Source: Mesorhizobium sp. B2-3-4 (GTDB taxonomy: Bacteria > Pseudomonadota > Alphaproteobacteria > Rhizobiales > Rhizobiaceae). Taken from it: DNA of 64,000 nucleotides. Of this stretch, positions 8,100 through 17,771 are shown piece after piece. Position 1 is the first letter of the stretch; each line of letters begins with the position of its first letter. A program made the position numbers and the translations under genes. The stretch is from NCBI RefSeq assembly GCF_006442315.1, contig NZ_VFVY01000006.1, positions 1 to 64,000 on the forward strand, in the 5' to 3' direction. Below the pieces are notes generated by a model. The model did no database searches. It was not told the origin of the DNA and was given only the letters and a program-made list of their open reading frames with translations.

Positions 8100-10979
8100 T
8101 CAGAACTTCAGGCTGAAGTCTGCCTTTGCGCCGTTGTCGCTGGCGCCATTGGCGAACTGGCCGGTGTAAGAGAGACCAAGTGTGGTGTTCTGGCTCATCG
8201 CGAAGTCCAGGCCAGCCTCGATGATTGCGGCGTTTCTTGCAATCGGCGCACCGGCTACCGCGAAGGCATCGCCGTCGGTAAACGCAACTGTGCTGGTCGG
8301 CACGGTGTCGCCAAAAGCATGCTTCCAGCCGAGCATACCGCGCGCCGTGACGTTCGTGGCGCCAACCGTGAAGCCAGTCGATGCTCTGATGCCAAGCGTG
8401 GTGAAAGTGGCATCGGTGCTCTGACTGGCACTGGTCAAGGCGGCAGCCCCGCCCTTTTCAGCAAAACTGTCGGTGTGCAGATTGACATAAGCGAGGTTGG
8501 CGAAAGGCTCAAACGAGGCACCTGCCGTGTCGATCCGGTAGCCGAGTTCGCCAAAAGTCTGGAAAGTGCCGGCATCGTAATCGGCGCTCAGCCTATCGGC
8601 AAAGCCCTGAAAGGCAACCGAGCGCTTAGTCGAAATGTCGTGCCACGTATAGGCAAGACCCGAGCGAAAGCCAAGAGCCCCCCACTGCCTGCCACCGTAG
8701 AGGCCGAGATGATAATTGTCGCTTTCACCAGAGGATGCACTGCCATCGGCATCGAACTTGGTGTGGCTGTAACCTGTCATTACACCCAGGCGCACGTTTT
8801 CGGTGACGAAACCATCGGCTCCGGTGAGGAAACCTCCGGTGGAGCGATCAAGGCCGGCGGCATTGCCGTCGCCAGCCACGCTGCCCCACGAGCCAAAGGC
8901 CGAACCCCATGCCGCGAAGCGCTCTGTATTGGCAGGAGCAAGCGCGTCGCCGATGGCCGCGGTCGCCGCGTTAGGATCGCTATCGCCATAGGCCAGTACG
9001 GGCATAGCCGTTGCCCCGACACCACTGAAGGCAGCGCGCAGACGATCATTGATCGCGTCCTCGACAAAGTGGCTGTCCCCAATCAGCACCGTCTTGGCCG
9101 AGGCATGGATTTCGCCGGAGAGCTGGTCGAAGGCGTTGCGTGCGGCTTTTGGATCGAGCATCAGCAAAGAGTTGTACAAGGCCAGTTGGGGCCCGCTCTG
9201 CTGCAGGCCGTCAAGCGCGTCGGCCGTGGCGTGCTGGTTGCGGGTAAACGCAACGTCGCCGAACTTCTTCAGGCTGACCTGAAGATCGACACTATCGCTG
9301 CCTTGGTCGAGAGCGAAGTTCAAGAAAGCCGATTGCGAGACGATCCCGTCAAATTGCCCCGTCACCCCACTGGCAGCATCGAGAATACGATAGGTGTGAC
9401 CGACTTGGTAGCTTGTTTCGGGATCGAGCGTCGCCACCGCCACCTTGGCGCCGGTCACCGTAGCGGTACCGGATACGTCGAGGCGGTCGCCGCCACCATT
9501 GGCGGCTATCTCGACCATGTAGGTCGAACCGGACGACAGCAACAGATCGCCTGCCACGCTGAGCGTACCGACGGAATTGCCCGGCGCGATCGTGCCGCCG
9601 CTGTCGATCACTGTTGTGCCGACCGTGCCAGAGCCCCCGAGAGTTCCGCCCGAAGCAACCGTAACGGCGCTTGTAAGGCTTGCATTCGCGTGAGCATCGT
9701 CACCCACGACCAGCCTGCCGCTGCTAACCGTTGTCGCACCCGCATAGCTATTGATGCCATTCAGGATCGTCGTGTTAGGGCCGATAAAATCGAGACCGCC
9801 CGTTCCAGAAAAACCACCGCTGAATGCCTGGGTACCGTTGGTATTGTCAATGGTGCCGCCCGCTGCATTCACGACGAAGGGCTGGGCGAAGGTCAAACTC
9901 GTCGTTGGCTTCAGCGTGCCACCATCGAACACCCCAGTGCTCTGGTTCAAAGCGAAATCGGTCTCTACGAAAAATGGGCGCGAGACGTCGATCGTCAGCC
10001 CGACAAAGTCGAAATTGATGACGCTCTGCAGCTGTGGCACAGTCATGCCGGTGAAGAAATTAAACGCGAGCGAATCCGCGGATATCGGCTGGCCATTGTT
10101 CGTAAGGAGGTTGGCTAGCTGGGCGCCCAGCGCAATTTCAGGGGCCGTGTTGGCAGGATCGTAGGCGGTGCTGGCGGTCAGAATATTGAACAGCACCAGG
10201 GTTTGGGTCTGGCCGGGCGCAACCGTGACTGCATATTGCCATTCGGGAAGATCGCTACCGTCGGCGTGCACCATCTGGGAGCCCAAGGCGTAAGCATTGT
10301 TGCCAATCACATGGGTGATAACGGGGTCATTCTGGCCTACCCCAAGGGACGTGAGCCAGAGATTCCCGGTCGTTGCCAGATTATTGCCTGAGCTCGACCC
10401 CACCCAACGGGTGCCGGCGTCCGAGCCCAAATTGTTGAAATAGGAAATCGAACCCGAAATAGGCGCATTGGTGTTGTTGGTGATCGTGTCGGTCCAGCGC
10501 GCGGCGTTGTAGGCGCCGGCATTGGCGAAGGCGGTGGTTATGGTGGTGGGCGCTGGACCAGGCCCGGGCCCGTTCGTCACATCGACCTGGCGGTTGACGC
10601 TCAATCCGCCGTAGTTGGTGACGATATTTCCGCCCTGACGAAATCCGACTTCGCCATATCCGTCATAGGCGTCGTTGGAGCGAGGCCCGGTGATGACGCC
10701 GCCATTGACGCCAACATTGCCCGCATTAACCAGGGCCTCTTTCATCGCCCCGGCGCCGGAACTGGTTGTAATGAAGGGAGGGCCACCCGGAACCGGCGTA
10801 TCGTGGGGACCCTGGCCTTGCCCCGTGTAAGACGAACAGCAGCCGACCGTCGCGCCGTTGACATAGAAATTGAAGAGTTGCTCCTCGGCCCGACTCGGCG
10901 CAGTGAACAAGGCAAGTGTCACCAGCGACGCACCGCCAAGGAGCGACGCGCGCCATAGAATGGCCCGCTCAATCACCAT
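8100..10979 (-). CDS. Autotransporter with C-terminal beta-barrel
   Basis: This 959-residue protein starts at MVIERAILWRAS. A signal peptide with a hydrophobic core (LGGASLVTLALF) ends near SRA-EEQ. The passenger begins with about 330 residues of Gly/Asn/Thr-rich sequence. A passenger-associated repeat block (GGTLGGSGTVG, GGTIAPGNSVGTLSV) follows, as in type Va autotransporters. The last 280 residues or so form a 12-strand barrel ending in KADFSLKF with the terminal Phe needed for outer-membrane assembly. It is probably a surface-exposed adhesin-like or host-contact protein; no protease or lipase motif was seen. Its base composition looks less GC-rich than the surrounding metabolic genes, hinting at acquisition by transfer. 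Confidence 0.85.
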   Translation of the reverse strand: MVIERAILWRASLLGGASLVTLALFTAPSRAEEQLFNFYVNGATVGCCSSYTGQGQGPHDTPVPGGPPFITTSSGAGAMKEALVNAGNVGVNGGVITGPRSNDAYDGYGEVGFRQGGNIVTNYGGLSVNRQVDVTNGPGPGPAPTTITTAFANAGAYNAARWTDTITNNTNAPISGSISYFNNLGSDAGTRWVGSSSGNNLATTGNLWLTSLGVGQNDPVITHVIGNNAYALGSQMVHADGSDLPEWQYAVTVAPGQTQTLVLFNILTASTAYDPANTAPEIALGAQLANLLTNNGQPISADSLAFNFFTGMTVPQLQSVINFDFVGLTIDVSRPFFVETDFALNQSTGVFDGGTLKPTTSLTFAQPFVVNAAGGTIDNTNGTQAFSGGFSGTGGLDFIGPNTTILNGINSYAGATTVSSGRLVVGDDAHANASLTSAVTVASGGTLGGSGTVGTTVIDSGGTIAPGNSVGTLSVAGDLLLSSGSTYMVEIAANGGGDRLDVSGTATVTGAKVAVATLDPETSYQVGHTYRILDAASGVTGQFDGIVSQSAFLNFALDQGSDSVDLQVSLKKFGDVAFTRNQHATADALDGLQQSGPQLALYNSLLMLDPKAARNAFDQLSGEIHASAKTVLIGDSHFVEDAINDRLRAAFSGVGATAMPVLAYGDSDPNAATAAIGDALAPANTERFAAWGSAFGSWGSVAGDGNAAGLDRSTGGFLTGADGFVTENVRLGVMTGYSHTKFDADGSASSGESDNYHLGLYGGRQWGALGFRSGLAYTWHDISTKRSVAFQGFADRLSADYDAGTFQTFGELGYRIDTAGASFEPFANLAYVNLHTDSFAEKGGAAALTSASQSTDATFTTLGIRASTGFTVGATNVTARGMLGWKHAFGDTVPTSTVAFTDGDAFAVAGAPIARNAAIIEAGLDFAMSQNTTLGLSYTGQFANGASDNGAKADFSLKF

Positions 10980-11123
10980 GCCCACCCAGACCCCCTGCAA
11001 TCAAATATTCAAATCAGCGGCAACACTAGTCACGAATAGGTAGCGGCGCTGTAGCATTCGGGATACATAGACGCACAATTCGACTATTCAGTTGATGGTA
11101 TTTTTGGGTTGTTCAGGTTCGGA

Positions 11124-12698
11124 ATGGCGAGCGCGAAGAAACGAGCGAAATCGCGTCAAGCTGCACTGGAACCAGCGACACTCGCCAAATTTCTTGAACA
11201 GGCGACCCAGTTGCATGGTGAGGGCCGTTTCGACGAGGCGGCACGGCTCTATTTGCATGTCGAGAAATGCAATCCCGAAGCGCTGGCGGCGTCCTATTTC
11301 CTCGCGCTGATCGATATCGAAACCGGTTGGCTTGATCGGGCGCTGGAGCGTCTTCGCCTCGTCACGCGCCAGGATCCGTCCTCGTTTGATGCGGTATTTG
11401 CACTCGGCCATACGTTCGGCGAGCTCGGCCAGTGGCCACAAGCCGTCAATGCCTATCAGCGCGCCCGGACTATCAAACCGCAAAGCACGACCGCGCGGTT
11501 CGCGCTGGCGCGCGCGCTTGAAGTCGTCGGGCAACTCGACGACGCGATTGCACTGTTTCGCGACCTCGCCAACTTCGCGCCGGTGCGTTTGAACGCTTTG
11601 ATGAGCGCCGCCCAATTGAAACCGTCCGAAATCACGTCCGCGGAAAGTGAGGAGATGGCTGCGGTGGCGCGAGACACCAGCACCCCAGTGGCAGGACGGA
11701 TCGGACTGTTGTTCGCATTGGCCGGCGTGCTCGAAACCTCGAGCCGCTACGAAGGTGCCTTCGCAACCTACCTCGAAGCCAATCGTCTGCGTCGCGAACG
11801 CCTGATCGAAGACGCCGGGCACCCCCCCGAACTCGTGATCGCTTCGCCCGGCTCACGCCCGAAATTCAATACCCCACAACAGGCGGCCGCCCAACATGCG
11901 CAGATGATTGCGCGGGCAAAGCAAATCTTTACCCCGGACCTCATCGCACGCTATTCCGGCAAAGGTCACGACAGTCCTGCGCCAATTTTTATTCTCGGCA
12001 TGCCGCGTTCGGGGTCGACGCTGCTCGAACAGATTCTATCGAGCCACGGCAAGGTGGAAGGATTGGGCGAGGGAGTGGCGCTGTGGCGAACCATCAGCGG
12101 TCGGTTTCCACTTGTCGCCGAGGCCGGAGCAGAAGATGATCCGGAGTTCTTTCGCAAGCTTGCCGAGGACTATCTGGCGCGGCAACGGGCGTTCGGCTGG
12201 CGCAAGGCGCCATTCGTCGTCGACAAGATGCTCGGGAACTACATGTCCATTGGCATGATCCACTTGATGTTCCCCAAAGCGACCATTCTGCACAGCGTGC
12301 GCGATCCCGTGGACACCTGTCTCGCCTGCTTTCGCCAACTGTTCCGGACTGGAAACGAGACGACTTACGATCTCAGTGATATCGGCGAGCACTATGTCCG
12401 CTATCGCGAGATGATGGCACATTGGGAGACCGTCCTGCCGGGCCGCTTCGTCAATGTCGTCCACGAACAGCTCATAACCGACCCGGATTCGAAAATCCGC
12501 TGGCTGGTTGAAGACGCCTGCAAACTCAAATGGGACGAGAACTGTATACGGTTTCACCAGACCAAGCGCGCGGTTCGCACCGCCAGTATCGCGCAGGTCC
12601 GCCAACCGATTTTCAACACATCACTACAGCGCTGGCGGAAATATGCCAGCCATCTGGGACCGCTGATGGAAGCGCTTGGTCCCTACGCGCCTCGCTAA
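11124..12698 (+). CDS. TPR-repeat sulfotransferase
   Basis: This 524-residue protein has an N-terminal half made of tetratricopeptide-like repeats (about residues 20-170). The C-terminal half is a PAPS-dependent sulfotransferase domain. The 5'-phosphosulfate loop is PIFILGMPRSGSTLLEQ near residue 290, and an HSVRDPVDTCLACF segment fits the 3'-phosphate site. This class transfers sulfate from PAPS to a protein or glycan acceptor. The ATG at 11124 is preceded by GGTTCGGA. It is divergent from the autotransporter gene with a 144-bp gap, so modification of a surface product is possible but unproven. Confidence 0.8.
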   Translation: MASAKKRAKSRQAALEPATLAKFLEQATQLHGEGRFDEAARLYLHVEKCNPEALAASYFLALIDIETGWLDRALERLRLVTRQDPSSFDAVFALGHTFGELGQWPQAVNAYQRARTIKPQSTTARFALARALEVVGQLDDAIALFRDLANFAPVRLNALMSAAQLKPSEITSAESEEMAAVARDTSTPVAGRIGLLFALAGVLETSSRYEGAFATYLEANRLRRERLIEDAGHPPELVIASPGSRPKFNTPQQAAAQHAQMIARAKQIFTPDLIARYSGKGHDSPAPIFILGMPRSGSTLLEQILSSHGKVEGLGEGVALWRTISGRFPLVAEAGAEDDPEFFRKLAEDYLARQRAFGWRKAPFVVDKMLGNYMSIGMIHLMFPKATILHSVRDPVDTCLACFRQLFRTGNETTYDLSDIGEHYVRYREMMAHWETVLPGRFVNVVHEQLITDPDSKIRWLVEDACKLKWDENCIRFHQTKRAVRTASIAQVRQPIFNTSLQRWRKYASHLGPLMEALGPYAPR

Positions 12699-12768
12699 AA
12701 CGGTGTCGAGCGAAGTGGCTGTCCAGCTTGCTGCCCATGGCGGCGCGACCGGGCCTAAGGATTTTTGA

Positions 12769-13038
12769 TTATTCGCTGTTGTCGGCGTAGCTCGACTGCG
12801 CCGACTTGAAGTCGACGACGTTGTCGCCGCGCATCGTCATCAGTGCGCCCGAGGCGCCTGGATCCGTTATCTGTTCCAGCATGGCGCGGAAGCGGTCGTT
12901 GGTCAGCGCCGACATGGCGGTGTGGCGCGCCTGCGCGACATCGTCGCTGATGCGCCTGGATTCGGCTGACGGGGCTGATGAAACCGGCAAGGTGTCCCGT
13001 GCCGGCGGTATCGAGTTGGCGATAGTCCTGATCTGCAA
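12769..13038 (-). CDS. Small hypothetical protein
   Basis: This 89-residue frame starts with TTG at 13038, behind a good ribosome binding site (GAGGGAG, about 7 bp upstream). The protein is hydrophilic with a Ser/Ala/Arg-rich first third, no transmembrane segment and no recognised domain. It is convergent with the sulfotransferase gene. The strong binding site is the main reason to accept it. It could still be chance. Confidence 0.45.
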   Translation of the reverse strand: MQIRTIANSIPPARDTLPVSSAPSAESRRISDDVAQARHTAMSALTNDRFRAMLEQITDPGASGALMTMRGDNVVDFKSAQSSYADNSE

Positions 13039-13171
13039 TTCCGGGCTCCCTCAAGCCTTAGACCCTTTCGGTTTAACAAGAGGGAGTTGCGATCGGGTAC
13101 TGGAAATGCCCTGCAATTTAACGATCCCTGCAGATCGCTACAAAACTGAGATGTCGCCGTCGTTGGAGTGG

Positions 13172-13876
13172 TTAAATCAATGGCGGAAAAAGCTTCAGCA
13201 GGAACTCATTGAACCAAGCGGCTTGCGCCGCATCGTGCAGAACCACAAGGCGATCCTGCTCCTCGCGCGTCTGCGCGCCTGGCTTGTCGTAGTTCGCGCC
13301 GGGACGGTTCTGCACGCGCCTGAACCCGATCGGTGTTACTTCGGCATGGAACTGAAGGCCGTACACCTTGTCGCCTATACGGAACGCCTGATTGGGAAAA
13401 AGGTCGCTCGAGGCGAGACGCTGGGCGCCTTCCGGCAGTTCGAAACCATGCCAGTGTGACTGCGTCACATGGATCGGCGCAGGCAAAAAATCCTCAGCTC
13501 CCTCAGTTGGATAAAGTGGATAATAGCCAAACTCATGCACCCCGCTTGCCGGCGGACCAACATGCGCACCGTGAAGCCAGGCAATTTGCTGAGCGCCCTG
13601 GCAAATACCGAGCAACGGGATGCCGGCATTCATGCAAAAGTCGATAAACCGGTATTCTTCCAGCAAAAACGGATGCGGCGCCGTGTCGTAGACATTGTAC
13701 ATGCCGCCATAAATCACGCCGCCTGCGACAGTATCGTCAGCATCGAGCGACTCCCCGGCAAAGGCTCGACGCAAAACCGGCTCAGAGCCGTTCTGCTGGA
13801 GATAGACGAACACACGATCGTCGGCAGGTTCGTCGCTGTGCCGCACCAGAACAATACGCTTCTTCATGGTTTCCAT
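13172..13876 (-). CDS. Class I glutamine amidotransferase-like protein
   Basis: This 234-residue protein starts at METMKKRIVLVRH, with GGAAAAGG upstream. It has the class I triad: the nucleophile Cys in LLGICQGAQQIAW, and His and Glu in LQFHAEVT. No synthase domain is attached, so it is a free-standing GATase1 of the GMP-synthase-like type, which may hydrolyse glutamine or a gamma-glutamyl compound. Removal of gamma-glutamyl groups from amines would suit this neighbourhood but is speculation. It is transcribed downstream of the sigma-VWA unit but is separated from it by a strong terminator. Confidence 0.8.
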   Translation of the reverse strand: METMKKRIVLVRHSDEPADDRVFVYLQQNGSEPVLRRAFAGESLDADDTVAGGVIYGGMYNVYDTAPHPFLLEEYRFIDFCMNAGIPLLGICQGAQQIAWLHGAHVGPPASGVHEFGYYPLYPTEGAEDFLPAPIHVTQSHWHGFELPEGAQRLASSDLFPNQAFRIGDKVYGLQFHAEVTPIGFRRVQNRPGANYDKPGAQTREEQDRLVVLHDAAQAAWFNEFLLKLFPPLI

Positions 13877-13927
13877 GGCCTGCCTTTTCCCGCGCCAGAA
13901 TGGGTGGCGCAAGGTACCTGCGCAACG

Positions 13928-13963
13928 AAAAAAGGCCGGCAAGGGAAAGATCCCTCGCCGGCC
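13928..13963 (-). terminator. Rho-independent terminator of sigma-VWA operon
   Basis: Read on the minus strand, a 13-bp stem (GGCCGGCGAGGGA paired with TCCCTTGCCGGCC, one G-T pair) is followed by TTTTTT. It lies just past the stop codon of the VWA gene at 14036. Confidence 0.88.
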
Positions 13964-14035
13964 TGCCTCACCCGCCCGTAGCCGGTCTCCCGTATCAGAA
14001 CGACCCCCGTCTGAAAGAAACCGGCTGTATTGCCA

Positions 14036-16150
14036 CTACCGGTTACCGCCCAGCGCCGAGGCAAGGCGCACAAGCGAAAGGAACTCGGACCTGTACCCAA
14101 ACGGGTCGGCTCCTCGGGCGGCGGTGGCAATCTCCATGATCTTGTCGTAACCGAACTTCGCGGTCGCATCCTCGTCGCGCAGCTTCTGGCCAAAGGCCGC
14201 GACCGCGACGGAAAAGCGCTGGTCGGTGCTGGCCTGGTCGAAGGACTGAACCTCGTTGGCCGAGGTCACCGGCGTGGTGATCAGCTTCGAGACGTCCTCG
14301 TTCGGCAGCTTGTAGCGGATCTTGACGAAGGCATATTCGTCCGCATTGGCGACCCCGCCATTGTTGACCGTCGCCTGGCCGTAGCGCAACGGGTCGATCT
14401 GCTCGCCGCCGCTGCCCTTGGGCGTGATCTCGTAGATCGCGGCGACCGAATGGCCCGAGCCGATATCGCCGGCATCTACGCGGTCATTGTTGAAGTCCTC
14501 ACGGTTCAGCGCCCGTGTCTCGTAGCCGATGAGGCGGTATTCCGAGACCTTGTTCGGATTGAACTCGACCTGGATCTTGACGTCCTTGGCGATGGTGAAC
14601 AGCGTCGAGGAGGCGTCCTCCACCAGCACCTTCTCGGCCTCGGCCAGCGTGTCGATATAGGCGGCCGTGCCATTGCCGTTCTGGGCGATGGTCTGCATCA
14701 TCTCATCGTTCAGATTGCCGCGGCCGAAGCCGAACACCGACAGGAACACGCCGGTCTTGCGCTCGCTCTCGATCAGCCGCTTCAGGTCGTCATCGTCGGT
14801 CTGGCCGACATTGAAGTCGCCGTCGGTGGCAAGCATAACGCGATTGACGCCATCCTTGATGAAGGACTGCTCGGCAAGCTTGTAGGCCTCCTTGATGCCG
14901 GCCTCGCCGGCCGTCGAGCCGCCTGGCTGCAGATTGTCGATGGCATTGAGGATCTTGTCCTTCTCGGCAACCTTTGTCGGCATCAGCACCGTGCCTGCCT
15001 CGCCGGCATAGGTCACGATCGAGATGGTGTCGTCGGCCTTGAGCTTGCTGACCAGCAGCCGGAACGCCGACTTCAGCAGCGGCAGCTTGTCGGGTTCGTC
15101 CATCGAACCCGAGACGTCGATCAGGAAGACCAGATTGGCCTTGGGCTGTTCGGTGGGCTTGATGTCGAAGCCCTTGATGGCGACGTGCATCAGCTTGGTG
15201 TGATTGTTCCACGGCGTCGGCATGACGCTGACGGTCGAGTTGAACGGTGTCGATGCCGAGTCAGGCCCCTTCCAGTCATAGGGGAAGTAGTTGATCATCT
15301 CCTCGACGCGCACCGTGTCGGCCTGCGGCAGGTAGCCCTGCTTCAGCGAACCGCGCACGAAGGAATAGGACGCCGTGTCGACGTCGATCGAGAAGGTCGA
15401 AACCGGGTCTTCCAAGGCGGCGTGCACCGGATTGGTCTTGAAATCCTGGACGCGGTCGCGGTTTTCCTCTTGCGGCGCCATCTGGTCCGCCATGGTGGCC
15501 TGCGGCGCCATCAACTTGGATTCGGCGGCCGGCATGCGGGCGACCCGGGATCTGTCGGGCGCGGCGGCACCATCGAGCGCCAATTCGCCGCTTGGCGCGG
15601 GCGGTGCCGGTTCGGCGAACAGGCCGCGTCCCAGTGCATCCTCCTGCGCGGTGCCGCCGGCGATCGTGGATTCGGACTTCGGCGGCGCGGTCGGTGCGAC
15701 CAGGACTTGCGTGGCCTCGCGGCTATCGACATCCGCGTCGGCCTTCTTGTCCTTGGCCGGATCGGCGGGAGCCTGCTTGACATCGGTCTCAGCCGCGAGC
15801 GGCTTCAGCGTCGCCGGCTTGTCGGCCAGCGTCTCGGTGATCTTTTCCTGGTCGCCGAATGCCGGCGGCTGTTCCCTCAGCATGTGGAAGGTGGCGTATC
15901 CGGCGATCGGCAGGGCGACGAGCCCGGAAAGGGCCGGCGTGGCAATGAGTTTCTTTTGCATGATCTCGCTCCAGAGCTTTTGTGCTCGCTCTGTGAGACG
16001 AAGCCCGCCAACCGATCCTTGGGTGACGGCGGAAATATTTTCCTGGTCATAGGCGCGCATGGCGGCTTCGAAGGCGCGTGCCTTCGCGCTCTCGCCCGGC
16101 GCCGGTACCGCTGCATCGCGCAGTTTTCTGAGTTCGTTGTCGTCGACCAT
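14036..16150 (-). CDS. Membrane VWA protein (YfbK-like), probable anti-sigma partner
   Basis: This 704-residue protein has a short cytoplasmic N-terminal region (1-67), one transmembrane segment (about 68-90) and a low-complexity linker. Next come the VWA-associated N-terminal domain (DVDTASYSFVRG), a von Willebrand A domain with a complete MIDAS start (DVSGSMD, near residue 345) and a DUF3520-like C-terminal domain. The ATG at 16150 is preferred because GGGGAA lies 8 bp upstream; a GTG six bases earlier is too close to that site. The gene directly follows the ECF sigma gene. The topology, with a cytoplasmic tail, one span and an outside domain, suits a membrane anti-sigma factor. That role is inferred from gene order. 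Confidence 0.83.
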   Translation of the reverse strand: MVDDNELRKLRDAAVPAPGESAKARAFEAAMRAYDQENISAVTQGSVGGLRLTERAQKLWSEIMQKKLIATPALSGLVALPIAGYATFHMLREQPPAFGDQEKITETLADKPATLKPLAAETDVKQAPADPAKDKKADADVDSREATQVLVAPTAPPKSESTIAGGTAQEDALGRGLFAEPAPPAPSGELALDGAAAPDRSRVARMPAAESKLMAPQATMADQMAPQEENRDRVQDFKTNPVHAALEDPVSTFSIDVDTASYSFVRGSLKQGYLPQADTVRVEEMINYFPYDWKGPDSASTPFNSTVSVMPTPWNNHTKLMHVAIKGFDIKPTEQPKANLVFLIDVSGSMDEPDKLPLLKSAFRLLVSKLKADDTISIVTYAGEAGTVLMPTKVAEKDKILNAIDNLQPGGSTAGEAGIKEAYKLAEQSFIKDGVNRVMLATDGDFNVGQTDDDDLKRLIESERKTGVFLSVFGFGRGNLNDEMMQTIAQNGNGTAAYIDTLAEAEKVLVEDASSTLFTIAKDVKIQVEFNPNKVSEYRLIGYETRALNREDFNNDRVDAGDIGSGHSVAAIYEITPKGSGGEQIDPLRYGQATVNNGGVANADEYAFVKIRYKLPNEDVSKLITTPVTSANEVQSFDQASTDQRFSVAVAAFGQKLRDEDATAKFGYDKIMEIATAARGADPFGYRSEFLSLVRLASALGGNR

Positions 16151-16152
16151 GG

Positions 16153-16716
16153 TCACACTTCCCCGGCTGAACGCATCAACGTCTTCAGCCGTTTCTTCGC
16201 TTCATGGATGTGCCAGGAAACCGTCGTCTCCGAGATCGCCATCGCCTCGGCGGCGGCCGAGTGGCTCAAGCCTTCGCCATAGACAAGCATCACCGCATCG
16301 CGCTGCTTGTCGGGCAATTGCCGCACCGCAGCCCACAGTGCCTCGGCAGGATCCTCGCTCTCGGCCGGGGCCTCGCCCGAAATCAGCGCGTGGACGCCAT
16401 AGGCCTCGGTCTTGACTGTCTCGCGCTGGGTCTTGCGCATCATATCGCGCGCGGCGTTCATCGTCACGGAATAGAGCCATGTCGTGAACGCGCCGCCGCC
16501 GCGATAGTCGCGAATCGCCTTGCCCAGGCGGACGCAGACTTCCTGGGCAATGTCCTCGGCATCCGCCTTCCTGCCGCACCAGCGATAGGCGGCGCGATAG
16601 ACGAAGTCGTAGTGACGCTCCAGCAACATGCCGAAGGCCCCCCTGTCTCCGCCCTTCGCCCGCCCGATCAGTTCGGCGTCGGAGGCTTCGCTTTCATCCA
16701 GCATCATCGCCATCAT
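16153..16716 (-). CDS. ECF-type RNA polymerase sigma factor
   Basis: This 187-residue protein contains sigma region 2 (HYDFVYRAAYRWCGRKADAEDIAQEV, about residues 34-60) and region 4 (LPDKQRDAVMLVYGEGLSHSAAAEAMAISETTVSWH). No region 1 or 3 is present, as expected for an ECF sigma factor. Several ATG codons are clustered at the start (16716, 16713, 16707, 16704), so the exact start is uncertain. It is the first gene of a two-gene unit with the VWA protein, separated from it by about 2 bp. Stress or envelope signalling is the usual role of such pairs. Confidence 0.87.
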   Translation of the reverse strand: MMAMMLDESEASDAELIGRAKGGDRGAFGMLLERHYDFVYRAAYRWCGRKADAEDIAQEVCVRLGKAIRDYRGGGAFTTWLYSVTMNAARDMMRKTQRETVKTEAYGVHALISGEAPAESEDPAEALWAAVRQLPDKQRDAVMLVYGEGLSHSAAAEAMAISETTVSWHIHEAKKRLKTLMRSAGEV

Positions 16717-16897
16717 TTGCCTGTTGGACGAAGGCTAATGGCTAATCCTTGGGTGGATGAAAAGATTTTTTTGGAAAGCGCTTCTTTCTTCTCCCCGTTC
16801 ATAGGGAGGTGATGAGTGGTCCGCGCAGCCGGCTTGGCTTTTCGAACATGGAACGCCCGAAGGGCGGATGAGGGCGCCTACCTCCCGAAGGCTGGCT

Positions 16898-17635
16898 TTA
16901 TCCCAGCGTTTCGGCAAACAAGGCCGTCAGCCGCTTCCAGTGCCGCTCGGCACCGGCCTCGTCATAGACGCCATGGTCGGGCACGCACCAGCCATGCGCC
17001 ATGCCGACATAGTTCTCGATCAGATGGTCGACCTCGGCGTTCCGCAGCGCCTCTTCCAGCCGTGTCGACTGCTCCGGCGGGAAACTCCGGTCGACACCCG
17101 CCATGCCGACATAGACCCGCGCCTTGATCGACGCCGCCTTGCGGTGTGGGCTGTCGGCAGCGTCGCTTGCAAGGTTGCCGCCGTGAAAACTGGCAGCGGC
17201 CTTGACCCTGTCGGGGTAGATCGCGGCGGCATTGATCGCCCGCGCGCCGCCCATGCAATAGCCGACAGTGCCGATCGGACCGGTGACGCCTTCGCCGGAG
17301 AGCGCATCGAGAAACGCGGCACCGTCGCTGATGGTCATGTCCTGCGTCGTGCCGGTGACCAGCGCCATCAGCGCCGCCTTGGTCTTTTCCTCGGTGAAGG
17401 CGGTCTTGGCATCGAAAGGACCGTAGGGTGCGTTGCGGTAGAACAGGTCCGGCACCAGCACCGCATAGCCCTCGCCCGCCAGCCGCTCGGCCATGCCGTC
17501 GAGCGCCGGACGCGGACCGAAGGCGTCCTGATAGAGGATGACGCCGGCCTTGGCTTCGGACGCCCTGGCCGACCGGAACAGGCCCGCCTTCGCCAGGCCG
17601 TCACGGGTCTTGATCTGAAGGTCCTGCTTGGTCAT
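16898..17635 (-). CDS. Dienelactone hydrolase family protein
   Basis: This 245-residue alpha/beta hydrolase has the dienelactone hydrolase pattern: nucleophile C127 in GYCMGG, acid D182 in GVDRS and H214 in MAHGW. A Cys nucleophile instead of Ser is characteristic of the family. The enzyme is cytoplasmic. The true substrate is unclear because no aromatic ring-cleavage genes are nearby. The 180 bp separating it from the upstream sigma gene contain nothing I can identify. Confidence 0.85.
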   Translation of the reverse strand: MTKQDLQIKTRDGLAKAGLFRSARASEAKAGVILYQDAFGPRPALDGMAERLAGEGYAVLVPDLFYRNAPYGPFDAKTAFTEEKTKAALMALVTGTTQDMTISDGAAFLDALSGEGVTGPIGTVGYCMGGARAINAAAIYPDRVKAAASFHGGNLASDAADSPHRKAASIKARVYVGMAGVDRSFPPEQSTRLEEALRNAEVDHLIENYVGMAHGWCVPDHGVYDEAGAERHWKRLTALFAETLG

Positions 17636-17771
17636 TGCCTGCTCCGTTGATCAGATGTGCGATACATATCCGAGCAGATCGCCGCGGCAAGGCGGTCCCT
17701 GAGCGCGGCGGTCAACATTTCGTGCAGGATCGCGTGACGCAGCAGGCCCGGACTCTCGCTGAAATGATTGA

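Noticed and set aside
8070..10118. 682-codon plus-strand open frame opposite the autotransporter
   Set aside because: It is the antisense shadow of a gene with signal peptide, passenger repeats and a barrel; its translation is Arg/Ala/Gly-rich with no domain.
14030..16282. 750-codon plus-strand open frame opposite the VWA gene
   Set aside because: High-GC antisense frame without motifs; the minus strand has VWA, MIDAS and transmembrane features.
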